Shown here in pieces: positions 35,187 to 46,317 of a DNA stretch of 64,000 nucleotides. The DNA is from Fennellomyces sp. T-0311 (Eukaryota > Mucoromycota > Mucoromycetes > Mucorales > Lichtheimiaceae). The stretch covers positions 62,001 through 126,000 of the forward strand of contig JALLLT010000058.1 in the NCBI GenBank assembly GCA_025266875.1. The letters are read 5' to 3'. Under the pieces are notes generated by a model. That model had not been told where the DNA came from, did no database searches, and saw nothing but the letters and a program-made list of their open reading frames with translations. Position 1 is the first letter of the stretch. Every line of letters starts with the position of its first letter. A program made the translations under genes and the position numbers.

Positions 35187-36057
35187 ATGATGAACTACCA
35201 AAACACAATTACTGTCACAAACGCACCCTTGGCAGGCTGGCTAGCCAAGTTGACAGCGTTGCCGTTCGGCCGGTCTCGATGGCAACAACGATTCTTTGTT
35301 TTGTTGGATTCCGAGCTCCGCTATTATAAAGATGAGGTAAAGAATTCTTTTTTTTTGGCTTCTCGAAAACAAAAATTCTAACTGCCTAAAATAGCATTCG
35401 GATTCAGCATCTCATGTCCTTAGTTTACATGGAGTACGCGAAGTTATTCAGATGGCTCTGCCAAATCATTCATTCTGTTTACGACTCGAGCCACGTTCGA
35501 CCAAAATTAAACCATGGACATTAGCGTGCGCGTCTCAGGTTGATCTCGAGACGTGGATGAACGCGTTACAGAAGCGACTTGTACGAACTCCTACTCCGGA
35601 CATGATCGGCGAAAAGAAGAGACGCCCCACCAATTCTTGGTTCAGCCAACCTTCATTGGATAGCACTCCCTTGTTCGACCAAGAGTATTATCATGCCATC
35701 ACCACTTCGCCCCCAGTTGTACAACCTCGCGTCAGAAAAAATCCTCCTCACTCCTTGTCGCGACGACGTGGTGTTGTCCTTCCACCTCTCACTATCACCT
35801 CCTACGATGAATATTTGTCGCCTATCACTTGCTCTGATATCACTTGTTCTGACATCACTTGTTCTGATATCTCGTCAGGAGATCTGATGTTTCCGACACC
35901 ACCGCCGTTGTCATCCAATACTATTGTCGATGATGAAGAAGATTTAGTAGATCGGGGAAGAAGCTTGTCGGCTCCAGCTATTTTTCAAAAACGTATGGAT
36001 GATGGGGAAACGTCGCCCACCTTCCTTTTGTACAAGGAACGTTTCCGTCTCTGCTAA
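35187..36057 (+). CDS. PH-domain protein
   Basis: Two exons (35187-35336 and 35395-36057) encode 270 residues. Residues about 14-120 form a pleckstrin homology domain: the first strand APLAGWLAKLTALPFGRSRW, then QQRFFVLLDSELRYYKDE, SFCLRLEPRSTKIKPWTLAC and the C-terminal helix with its invariant Trp, DLETWMNALQKRLVR. PH domains bind phosphoinositides or proteins and bring their host to membranes. The remainder is Ser/Pro-rich and presumably disordered; it includes a short tandem repeat, CSDI repeated three times (SPITCSDITCSDITCSDI), and RGRSLSAPAIF, which resembles a 14-3-3 or basophilic kinase site (RSLSAP). No catalytic domain is present, so an adaptor role is inferred. A Met-Met start leaves the exact first residue open. 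Confidence 0.8.
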
Positions 36058-38971
36058 TTCTGTATATCCTTAAAAAAAATTATTTGTATTACGCTCATTT
36101 TACGACCTCCTTTCCTTGATACTATATGAAACAAACCACATAACACTAATTGTAATAAAAATATAGCACTTTATTTGATCTGGCAAAACTGACGGATTAA
36201 GTTGCAGTGAGAGATCAACTATTGGTATAATTTGCCTCACGTTCACATGAAACATGAAATTATCTGTGTGCACAGAGAGGAAGTCAAGACATTCCTTCCA
36301 TTAATAATGTTGTACGGGAGGTACTGAACTGACTCGCATGAAACGGAAGATACCTACTATGTATTTTGTCTGTAATTGTTTGTCCACCAATACTTGCGAA
36401 GCATACAAGCGACCCAGACCATTTTTATAAGTGTACACCAAACAAAGACCATTAAGGGGCATTTGCCTTTCTCGTTAGCGAAAACATTAGCTGTAACACA
36501 TGATCACTATCAATTTAGGCACACTGTAAAACGACAGGTTCAAATTCCCGGATACAGCACTTCTAAATTTCTATATTGCGTCCAGATACGCAAAGAGACG
36601 CCTTCGCTTCTAAAGGAGCTATAATATCTCGCTTAAACTATAATCCAACATGTCCATCACTTTTTCCCACCTTCACAAACGTTATCATCGGTGATCTATA
36701 TAATATGCACCACCGGATCATATCGTGCTTTACATTCAAGCTTTTTTTTCTATTATATGAATACTACGCATAATAGATATATCTGCGCCAAGTAATGTAA
36801 AAGAATAAAAGATAAATGGAATACGCAGGAATCCGCAGTGTGTTATATATAGCCGAAACATATCTCAGCAACTGCGATGAATCGTGCTAGGCAACGAGTC
36901 GATGGAAGAGATAATGAATGAAGCAATTGTATACGGGCATACAATATCATGGATTTCTATAAGCAGTGGTATAGAAGAATGGGAATTTGTTCATATAGTA
37001 ACGATGGTCCTCGGACAAATAGGTACGCTATGTACATAATCATCAGAAAAGAATTGTCTGCTTTTCTATATATGTACGTTGTTTACGGTCCGTCACGCGA
37101 AGGCCTTTGACTGTGATATTTGGATAGAAAACCGTATATTAAACACAAACAAGTTTTATACTTTGCCAACGAAGAAATATTATACTTGGGCGGAGAAAGA
37201 AAGGTACTTCACATTACAATAGCTGTAGATACGGCTCCTTTGTGATAGCAAAGTAGTGGTTGCTTACATCACTATGCCATCATGCTAAGACAAAGAAGAA
37301 AACATGGTTGCCCACGTTTTTTTATAAAGAAGTCAATACTGTAAGGTAACTAAACGTCCCTTATGGGGACACAGACTGATACTTTTCCTGGGTGTCCTCC
37401 AACGTGATTTTAACTAAGGATGAAATAAATCACCTGTGAAGCTTCATATTAGTATCAGTTTTGTTACTTCCACAATACTCTTTGTGCGATCCATTTGAAA
37501 TTTTTGCACCTCGGCAACAGGAGATTTTTGTACGGTAAGTACGTACAAGTCTAAAATAAGACAAGGTAAACTGCTAAGCGCACTGGTATTACATAAGGCT
37601 ACATGAGAAGAAAAAGCGGATTAATTTTGCTATCATAGGATAGCAGCATGCTGGAAGGGTCTAATCAGTTGTTTTATCGGTGGCCAACACAGTCGATTGG
37701 AACATTGTGCCGTATCACTTATTGAGTTTTTCTTCGTGTAAAATGTTAGAATTTGCATTTTTAACGGATCGCAAACCCTGGAACCCTACACTGGGCGGTT
37801 CAAGGGAAGGCTAAAGCGCACCCACGCGCCACGGGAAGTAAGTTTTGTACGATCTTCCCATTCTAACACGGGTTGCGAGAGACGGCGCTTTTCTATTGCT
37901 TCTCGTAGCAGTTTAACCAACCTTGGCCAACCCGCTAGATTCAGAGTGATACCATATCCGTGCAACATGGAAATATCAGAAGGAATTCTTCATTATTCGC
38001 GACATCGCAATCACTCCCCCTCCCCTCTGGTGCATACGCGTGTTCGAACATATTCTTGATGGGCAAGCTAATAGTTGTATTCCGACGCCGCTTTCGAACA
38101 AATAGAACGAGTGTTGGAAAAGCAGAGCACATATTTTCGTGTCGGCGCCGGCCATTTTTCCAAAAACATGTGTAGAGGAAAATGCCACCCACGTTTTTCA
38201 TTCGTACAAAGAAGCGTCACTTTTTTTATCCTTTGTTAACCTTTCAAAGAAAGCTCTTGTCGTACACTGATTCCCACGACTCACATCTTTTTGTTATGAA
38301 AGTTCCCAATTCACTGATACATCAACGAAGTAGCACTTTTATGATCTGGCAAATCGTTATGCCGTGGCCAGGAAAGGCGCCAAAAAAGGAAATTCGACGT
38401 GCCAATCGTACTTCCCTGTGTAAGAACGATCGCCTGCTTTCCCACACACATGGCCAACAATGTTACCCTGTATACGATATAATTTATCGATGAGAACTCC
38501 AGTTCCCACCCACAACGGGAATGGACGCACAGCCCCATCAAAAATGGCCGATTGATTTAATTCCGCCGCTGGATCATCAGCATCCACCCAGAGAAGTTCA
38601 GCTAGCACCCACCGAGCATGAGCCAATCGGAAAAATGTGGAGTGCAAAACGGGATTGTGACACTGGCTCACGCACACGACCTTCTCCGAAGGTGGGATTT
38701 GGGGGGTGGGGGTGATACCCCGCAAGAAAGTATAGTATGATCGGTATACACTTGCAATATCAGATGAGTTGCCATGGCAGAGGGCATTGTGTCAGGGTTA
38801 CATGAGAGAAAGCGGTGCTGATTGAGTTGATTGCATTATTAAACTTTGGCTGTGCTCCCTGGCTTCATAATGTGCTATTGAGCCAGCCTTCTTTCCCCCG
38901 CATTGCTTGTCTTTTCTGTCTCCGTAGCTTTTAAACAACTCTCTCTTAAAAAACTTTTAAAGGAAAGGGCG
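36058..38971. other. Long intergenic region before the Zn2Cys6 gene
   Basis: No gene is supported. Minus frames at 37786-37968 (with LAGWPRLVKLLREAIEKRRL), 37941-38201 and 38357-38725 look moderately protein-like but have no starts, splice sites or motifs that connect them. The stretch before 38972 probably carries the transcription factor promoter. A GGTTCAAATTCC string at about 36538 looks like a polymerase III B box but has no tRNA around it. Confidence 0.45.
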
Positions 38972-41495
38972 ATGCAGCAGGTTGTCGAAGGATCACCCGT
39001 GCCGTCGTCTTCGCCCCCCATTCCAGTAACCAGCGCACAAAGCAACTTTTTGGCATCGCTGGCACCCGCTCCCGCTCCTCTGTCAACATTGTTCAGCGAT
39101 TCGAATCCAAACGCAATGGATATTGACATTGCTGCCTCGATTTTCCCCGCAACGCCGTCCTCACCCCTCTCATTCTCGCCCTCCTTCCCTATGTCTATTG
39201 ATATCATGCCAAAAGTGACACCTGCTCTGACACCCGCGGAATCGCCTCGAAAGGAAGACTCGGCGCCCCTGATCGTTCCTGCAAAGCGAGGTTACAAGTC
39301 GCACGTCCCGAGCGCATGTAAGCTTCTTTTTTTAAACTTGCATATGGAAAAGCCATCCCCCCTGATCTTGCCGATGTTTAGGTGTCAACTGCAAAAAGGC
39401 GCACTTAGCGTGTGATGGTAATTATTCTTGAACCGGGCACCCCCGTTCCATTCTAATTTTTCTCGCTCCAGTGTCTCGGCCGTGCAAACGCTGCGTATCG
39501 CTTGGAAAAACTGACACATGTCAGGACATCAAGCACAAGAAACGCGGCCGCCCGAGGCTGCGTGACAAGCAAGCGCCCGACGGACGGAGCAATGACAGCG
39601 GATACGAGGTGATGTATGGCACCATCCAGACGCCGAGCTTCGCCACGCAGCAGCAGCATGCACCGCCTCCACGTTCTGTCGCGCCCCAGACATCCATGGC
39701 AGCAACCAATGCCCCGCCGACGACGACGATATCGTTCATCCACGAGCCTATCGAGTCGTTCCAGCAACAGCCCCAAGAGCACGCGAATCCGTTGCATCAG
39801 ACGCCCACGAGCAATGGCACGTTTATCCAGCAGCCGGTGCAGTTGATCCCACAGATTCCCTTTGACGAGTTCCTGCATGATAGCAACACCATTATGCAGC
39901 AGTACATGGTGCCACCATATATGACGATGCCTATGCAGCAATCCTTCAACCAACAGCAACCGCAGGCACACGAGCATGTCCCCGAGACAATGAGTCTGCA
40001 GATGAAAATGGGAAATGCCTTCGCGCAACGGCCGACCAGCCTTCCTTTGGCGCCACCAACATCGCCGTCTCGTCAACAGCAACAGCGTCCACAGCCAAGA
40101 CCACAGCCGCAACAGCAGCCGCATCAGGCAACGCAGAACGACTCCAATGGACGGCAAAGGTTGGAAAAGTCGCCGCAGTCATCGAGTCCTGTTAACGATC
40201 GGCGGCTCAGTGACGATGATAGTGGCAACAGTAGCCTGGCGGTCACATTCATCTTGTCGATGGAGGTTTGCTGTGCGCGGGTGTCCGAGGAAGTGACCGA
40301 GATGTGGGGCTATTACCCGCAAGAATTCGCGCACCGCTCGCTGTACGACTTCATATCTCCTAAGGACACGGATCGATTGGCACGACTGCATCGCCTATTG
40401 CTGGACAATATTGTCGACGTGGCCAAGCGGCATGAACCTCCTCCGCAGACCGAGCGTACCACATCCGAGGTGTTCCACAAGATGGATCAGGAGCAGCTGA
40501 CAGCCATCGCCCCTGGATCGTGTACATTTTCGGACACTCTGCACGTCAAAAAGCGGTCTGGGGAGGAAGAGTTGTACGAGATGATGGTGTGCATGGGTGG
40601 TGGGCTGGGTGCGGATTTGCACAAAACAGATAGCCATTCCAAACTTTATATCATTGCCCAGTTTCGGAAGCATCGATACGAGGTGTCTGCCCAGAATCCG
40701 TTCGAGCCTGCCCCAACCTCGCGTCTTGTATCCAGCAGCTTCAGTCAAACGGGATCAAGCAAGGCCCAAGCGCCCGCCAATACCAACAGCAACAAATCGA
40801 CCAACTCAGGACTGAAAAAGCCATTCTCCAAGACCAACCCTCCTTTCCGACACACCATGGCAAGGACAATCACGGATATTGGGCGGATGGGTCCAGACAT
40901 GCGGTCACGATCGGCGCTACCTGCCCACTATGCAACTTCTTCCCAACTTAGTACGATCTCCAAAATCGAGCCTGCCAAGGTCAATGTTGCCCCTATCACC
41001 CAGCAACGATCCTCACCTTCCTTTTCAACATCACTGGCGTCATCATGGCAAAACCGTCTCGGCAAGAGCTCATTCACGGCACACAACAGCGATAAGCGTC
41101 GTAATCCAACCGCCAACAGCAGCACCGACAGCGATACATCCTCCTCATCTTCATCCTCTTCGTTCGCGCCATCCACTTCAACTACGTTCGTCTCTGCGCC
41201 CCTCAGCAGCGCACGAGAATCACAATATTCGACACTGGCATATAGATTTGCACCTCTACCACCTACCAAAATGACGACCGGCTCGCCACGGGGAGGGCCC
41301 AATGTAACCCATCCCACCACACAGTATTTTTTGCAAACATCAAGCAGTACACTGAATGCAGCAGCCTCAGCAGCACAGTATAGTTCACGCAATAAGTACC
41401 ATTCCACATCAAGCATGGCGGACAACGACAAGGCTTCTGGCAAGACTGATTCTAATCGCAAAGTAGAAATGAGCATTCGATCTTTGCTTTGCTAG
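38972..41495 (+). CDS. Zn2Cys6 transcription factor with PAS-like domain (ERT1/RDS2-like)
   Basis: Three exons (38972-39317, a 36-nt micro-exon 39382-39417, and 39472-41495) encode 801 residues. The six zinc Cys residues are split across all three: CVNCKKAHLACDV then SRPCKRCVSLGKTDTCQD, followed by HKKRGRPRLRDKQ, an AT-hook-like basic segment. This combination resembles the Ert1/Rds2 gluconeogenesis regulators, which also have a PAS fold; here a PAS-like region is seen around residues 385-440 (CARVSEEVTEMWGYYPQEFA, RSLYDFISPKDTDRLARLHR). Long Gln, Pro and Ser tracts fill the rest, and probably act in transactivation. The target genes are unknown; a role in carbon source response is inferred from the family. 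The 36-nt exon is well supported because the zinc cluster is complete only when it is included. Confidence 0.85.
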
Positions 41496-41939
41496 AAGAA
41501 ACATGTACATACTATGTATCACTCTATACCAATTACTTTTAATTTTGCTTTTCTTACGCTCTCATTGTAATTTCTTATTCTGTAACCTTTTTAAAAGTGT
41601 AATACAGCATCGCAAATATAAGCCTTGCGGCTAACAATAGCTTTGCATCAGTATGGCCGACAGATTGCTTGCGTTTTCGGAAGATTATAGCATGTATATT
41701 ATGTTCAAAAGCAACATGATTACTTACGGTGTCTAGGATCGTACTTGGAGTGGCGACATAATACTAGGGAATTAATGTGATGCCATGGCAATTGCTACTT
41801 CGTAGCCGGTGATGACGGACACATTTCCATCCTGTCCATCAAACTGCCCGATTGACTCGATATATATGTACTTCGCTAACGCGCTTACTGCTGCAATAAT
41901 CCATCTTGGTCAAAGTGTACTGTTGGTAGGATCCGCCAG
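41496..41939. other. Intergenic region downstream of the transcription factor
   Basis: No open frames or motifs of note; the AT-rich start of this stretch is probably the 3' untranslated region and terminator of the transcription factor gene. Confidence 0.5.
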
Positions 41940-42980
41940 GCTCACGAAGCAGTAATGATAAATGAAGTTATTTTGATAGAGACGTGCTCCCTATACCATC
42001 GAGCCCAGAGCGAGGGAGGAACAGGATGAAACTTAGCGTTAATTTCTCGGCAGACGTTCTCTCCAGTGAGTGGATAAAGTGACCCAAGCCAATGGGTGTC
42101 GTCCACTGTAGGGATGCATTAGTTGCATAAGCGGCTTAGATACAAATTAAAGATGGAGAGATAGCCGGGAACGTCGAAGAATAAAGGATACCCGAGCGGG
42201 GAGTCGCTTAAGAAAGAAACGCAGATGGGTGTCATTCTGGAAGATTAGGCTGTCGATTTCCAGAGTAGCGAAACGCAGCATGGCGTTGAGATCTCAAGTA
42301 GCTGTCAACGTCATCGTCAGGATGCCATTAGCCAACTTGAGCATCTCCAAAACGAGACATTAGTTGAGCTTAGCAGCGCTCGGGTCGGGCATGGACAGGT
42401 ATTCTGGTATATGCTGATTCTTGGCCAGTGCCAACCCTTGTTCTGGCTCGTGTCATTGATTTGCTCAACTGAAAAAAACACATTTGCTTACTAGCATTGA
42501 CTTGATGATCTTGTTTCTGAGGCAAACTAAATAGGTTATCGTCGTTGTAGTTATTGCCGAAGAAGACGAGCGTTGAGAAGTCTACTGACAGGACTTCCGA
42601 TTGCTGCAGCCGATAAACGCTATAAATGAACGCAATGCATTCTTGTTCATTCAGAGACACAATATGTTCCTTTTCTTAAGCTTCGAATGTTTGTGTATCT
42701 GAAAGGTACTAGCTTTACCATCGTGTCATATAGTTTCTGTTGGTCATCGAATATATCAAGAATAACGGCCCTGACATGTTGACCTAGGAATTGCTGCAGA
42801 TATGTGTCATCACTTGGTGACTACATCTAGATATCAGTGCTGTTTTCCAGATGTCCTGTGGAACTGCGTGATACCAGCTTTGACAGACGTCCAAAATACT
42901 CTTTGGCCGAGGTAGCTGAAGATTTCGTGCATAAGATCGGAAACCAGCGCATTCATGAATGCAAGTTGGTGGTTGGTCAT
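41940..42980 (-). pseudogene. Decaying F-box/leucine-rich-repeat gene
   Basis: From an ATG at 42980 the minus strand encodes an F-box opening (NALVSDLMHEIFSYLGQ) that is continued in a different frame (SILDVCQSWYHAVPQDIW, then KTALIS), so a one-base shift near 42912 splits the motif. A second shift leads to SDDTYLQQFLGQHVRAVILD then IFDDQQKLYDTM. Further fragments include a 96-codon piece at 42370-42660 (ECIAFIYSVYRLQQSEVLSV) and an LRR-like LEIDSLIFQNDTHLRFFLKR then LPARVSFIL near 42150-42240. In-frame stops lie between them. Intact F-box/LRR proteins recruit substrates to SCF ubiquitin ligases. The frameshift inside the F-box has no splice sites that could repair it, which makes this most likely a pseudogene. 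Confidence 0.55.
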
Positions 42981-43163
42981 TGATTCGAACGGTAACTAGG
43001 TCATTGCACTGCAGTTACGTGGGTTGGTCTTGAGTGTTGCCGCAGAGTGAAAAGAAAAGGTTCGGGTGACGGTGGCACTGACCTGTGCATCACTGAACTT
43101 AATTTAGACAAAGGACCCAATTTCCGTCGTGGCCTTGTCGGAACTTTCGCAGCATAAAAGAGA

Positions 43164-43885
43164 ATGGGCCCCGATGCTGAAGCGGCTGATGTCATCCACG
43201 ATCAACCGCAGACGACGCTCGATCTAGAGTCGCCGCTGTACCAAACTCTTGAATGCGGACCTGATGGAAAACCTGGGGGTATCCTAGTAACAAGCCTTGG
43301 GCAAGAAGTCATTCCCGGTCTGTGGATTGGGGGCTACAAAGCTTTCGAAGATCAGTCATTCTTGCGCAAAAATAAGATATCCTTCATTTTGACGCTGGGC
43401 CATTTTAAGCAGCAATATCCAGAGGAACAGTTTACACACGAGGTTGAAAGCGGGCGAGCGGATCAAAAGTGACCATATACTGATATGTATCTCCATAGAT
43501 TATACCCATCACTGACAACCCCGAAGCCAACATCATCCAGTATTTCCCCGTGACAAACAGCTTTATAGGAACGGCACTAGATTCTGGGAAACGGATATTG
43601 GTGCATTGTTTGGCTGGCGTGTCAAGAAGCCCAACAGTGGTAGCGGCATATTTGATGAACAAGCGGAGGTTGCATCCGAAAGCAGCCCTTGCTATCATCA
43701 AACAGACAAGGCCGTTTGTAAATCCCAATGCCGGGTTCATGAACCAGCTACGACTGTATCGTGAGATGGATTTTACTTTTGATCCGTACAATCCAATATA
43801 CGTGGCCTATCACGAGAAGCACCCCATCGACGCAGCCCACGCTGGTCACGAAGAATACTCTGAGAACATCGTGCCCACCGTTTAG
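43164..43885 (+). CDS. Dual-specificity protein phosphatase
   Basis: Two exons (43164-43442 and 43499-43885) encode 221 residues. After a variable start, the domain begins LGQEVIPGLWIGGYKAFEDQ and KISFILTLGHF, and then has the general-acid region IIPITDNPEANIIQYFPVTN and the CX5R active-site loop HCLAGVSRSPTVVAAYLM, with Cys as nucleophile. A terminal helix follows (ALAIIKQTRPFVNPNAGFMN, QLRLYREMDF). This is a small atypical DUSP of the type related to the phosphatase part of Yvh1/DUSP12; the Cys-rich zinc-binding tail of Yvh1 is absent, so it is not a full orthologue. It would dephosphorylate phospho-Ser/Thr/Tyr proteins or possibly other substrates; the target is unknown. The ATG at 43164 is the first in frame after the upstream stop. 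Confidence 0.88.
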
Positions 43886-44266
43886 ATCACCCTATTCCCC
43901 TTCTAATTGTATATGATTGATCAAATAAATAGATTCATATTGGAAACACTGCTGGCGCCCAAATGCTGGCTTTAGACCATATGCAAAAGTGTGGATATCG
44001 GTGTAAAGTAGATAAGGATGCGATAAGAGGCAAAACCGATGCCCTGCGTTGCTTCTACTGAGCCGATTCCTCATATATACTGTAGTTTAATAACCATATC
44101 AACGACCTTGAGCGTAAGATGCTTATTTTCGATCCCACATCCACGACCACAACATGTTTCTTGCAGCATGAATTTCGTCTACATGGGTATTCGCACGCTA
44201 TTATGACAACCAAGCGCGGTGTAACCTCCTTCATTCCTATCTTATCTGCATCGTGTCAGCATAACA
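43886..44266. other. Intergenic region between phosphatase and nitrilase genes
   Basis: Two genes in the same direction are separated by about 430 bp. The end of this stretch leads into the TATA box of the nitrilase-family gene; no gene is seen. Confidence 0.5.
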
Positions 44267-44274
44267 TATATAAG
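44267..44274 (+). promoter_or_regulatory. TATA box of the nitrilase-family gene
   Basis: TATATAAG lies about 45 bp before the ATG at 44319, supporting this short first exon as the start. Confidence 0.5.
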
Positions 44275-44318
44275 AGATAGAAAAGTCATTAGGGCATACC
44301 CACAACGATCAATACAGA

Positions 44319-45423
44319 ATGAAGATTGCCGCTGTTCAAGTAAAAAAAATGCAATGGTTTATTGCTGGATTGACATGCTAATTGAACACAGTTCTACATT
44401 AACCATGACGAAAAAAGCACCAATTGGGATCGAATCATTTCGTTCATATCTTCTGCTGCCGAGCAAAACGTCGACTTGATTGTATTTCCCGAGTAAGGAC
44501 AAATTGAGCATGCCCAACGACAAATATTTAACCTCTTTAAGGATCTAGATATGTCGTTGGTGGTCCTGGTCCCGAATCAGCTTTAGACAAGCTTGCTTCC
44601 CAACGCTTTTGCAAACTTGCATTGGAATATGGGCTGGATATCGTCATAGGGACCATTATTGAACGTGATACTTTGAATGACCGTCTATACAACTGTTGCT
44701 ATTATATTAACAGTGATGGGACGATTCTGATGGAGTATAGGAAAGTTCACTTATGGCATCCTGAGCGAGAGTATCTTCATCAAGGTAAGTCAAGAAAAAG
44801 AGTAAATTTTACATTTGTTCCTTATAGCAAAGCAAATAGGCGAACGTGGTTTCAATACTGTGAAGAATCGATTTGGTATCACAGTGGGAATGTGCATCTG
44901 TTGGGATATCGCATTTCCGGAGGCGTTTAGACATATGGCCCTCGAGCACAATGCACAGCTTGTTATTGCACCGGGTATGTATATCAATTGGCATGTCATA
45001 AATCCAGGTTGTCAAGTGCTAAGACGGATATTCTGTTTTAAAGCATACTGGACGCTGGAAGATGCAGGACCTATCGGGATGAAGCATGATCCAATGAGCG
45101 AGTCAAAGTTCATCGACTATATATGCACTGCCCGTGCGTACGAAAATGAAGTTTGTATGGTATTCTGTAATGGAGCAGATGCGAGTGAAGGGCAACCAAA
45201 GCCGCCTCTCGGAACCATGGCTGGTGGAACACAGATTACAGTGCCTTTCAAAGGACCTGTTGCTCATTGCAAGGGCCGTGCTGAAGAGATGATTGTTGCC
45301 GAAGTTGACGTGGAAGGATTGACGAGTGATGCAGAAAAAGTTTATAAGATTCGCAAAGACTGGGCAGAAGGCAAAATATTTGGAGGCAAATCTCTCATTG
45401 AAACAGAAACAATCATTCCTTAA
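44319..45423 (+). CDS. Carbon-nitrogen hydrolase (nitrilase superfamily)
   Basis: Five exons (44319-44339, 44392-44492, 44549-44784, 44828-44974, 45044-45423) sum to exactly 294 residues plus a stop. The first exon codes only MKIAAVQ. The Glu-Lys-Cys catalytic triad is intact: VDLIVFPE (Glu, codon split by an intron), MEYRKVHLWHPE (Lys) and VGMCICWDIAFPEAFRHM (Cys). Members hydrolyse nonpeptide C-N bonds of nitriles, amides or N-carbamoyl compounds, in the cytosol. Conservation around GTMAGGTQITVPFKGP and the short length suggest an amidase branch, but the substrate cannot be assigned by eye. The fourth intron is in frame with the surrounding sequence but is removed here because the insertion it would add is not part of the fold. 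Confidence 0.88.
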
Positions 45424-46317
45424 TAAACTAGTACCCATATATACATGGAAAGCTGTCCATTTTGCTATGGATTCTCGTAATCGCCCAGTGCAGACGAGAA
45501 AAATTGCATTTTGAGTGTTGTATCCAACATGAACACACTCTAACAAGCTTCTTTGTCATCTACGTTGTCCGTCAGCGAATAAGAGCTTTCCATCCTTACT
45601 GCCGCTTCCCACTTCCGACATCGGAACGTTGAGCTTCATGCTTACCAAATACTCAGCCAATCAGGTTACTCATAGACACGACCTTCCGGTCAACGCACCT
45701 CTTCACGGATATGCTCTGTCAGCATTCATCCTATCGATCATCACGATCCGTAACTGCCCAATGATAATAAGGTTGACATTACACATCACTCACGGAAATA
45801 CTGGCTTAAGGAAATCCCATCATGGATAAGCATTTATTATAAATAGAGAGAGCAAAACATATGAAATAAATCAGTTACCTTTTTGAGTCTCGTTGACACA
45901 TTTGTCTTTTACACTTGCTTCTCTCTGATTTAACATTGAGTTTACGTTTCTTACATACTATTGACTTGCGTGGTACCTACTGTCAACAAGAAACAAAAAG
46001 GCAAGAAAGGATGCACGGACACTCTGTGCTGCTTTAGCCTATTTATGCACTGAATTCGTATAAAGCCTTTACTACAGCATGGGGTGTGCCATAGTGCCTG
46101 CAAACAAATTCGTTGCCTTCGTTAACGTATATAAAAATTGTATCAGTGTTTCAATCGAGGACTTTTTCAAAACAAGTAATATGTACCGTTTGCTGTATTG
46201 TAAATGGAATTGATATATGCATAGTTTTTACATCGCGATTAAAATGAATGAACTAGAAAGGAATCGAGGAAAAGATAGTAGTGTTCATATGATACAAGGA
46301 CGGGAGCTAAATGTACT
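45424..46317. other. Intergenic region between convergent genes
   Basis: No gene is supported in this stretch between the nitrilase-family stop and the P450 stop. It is AT-rich and holds both 3' untranslated regions. Confidence 0.5.

Noticed and set aside
36530..36560. GGTTCAAATTCC resembling a tRNA B box
   Set aside because: No matching A box or cloverleaf upstream.
39453..40157. A 234-codon minus frame at the start of the transcription factor
   Set aside because: It is antisense to the zinc-cluster and Gln-rich exon of the clear transcription factor gene.
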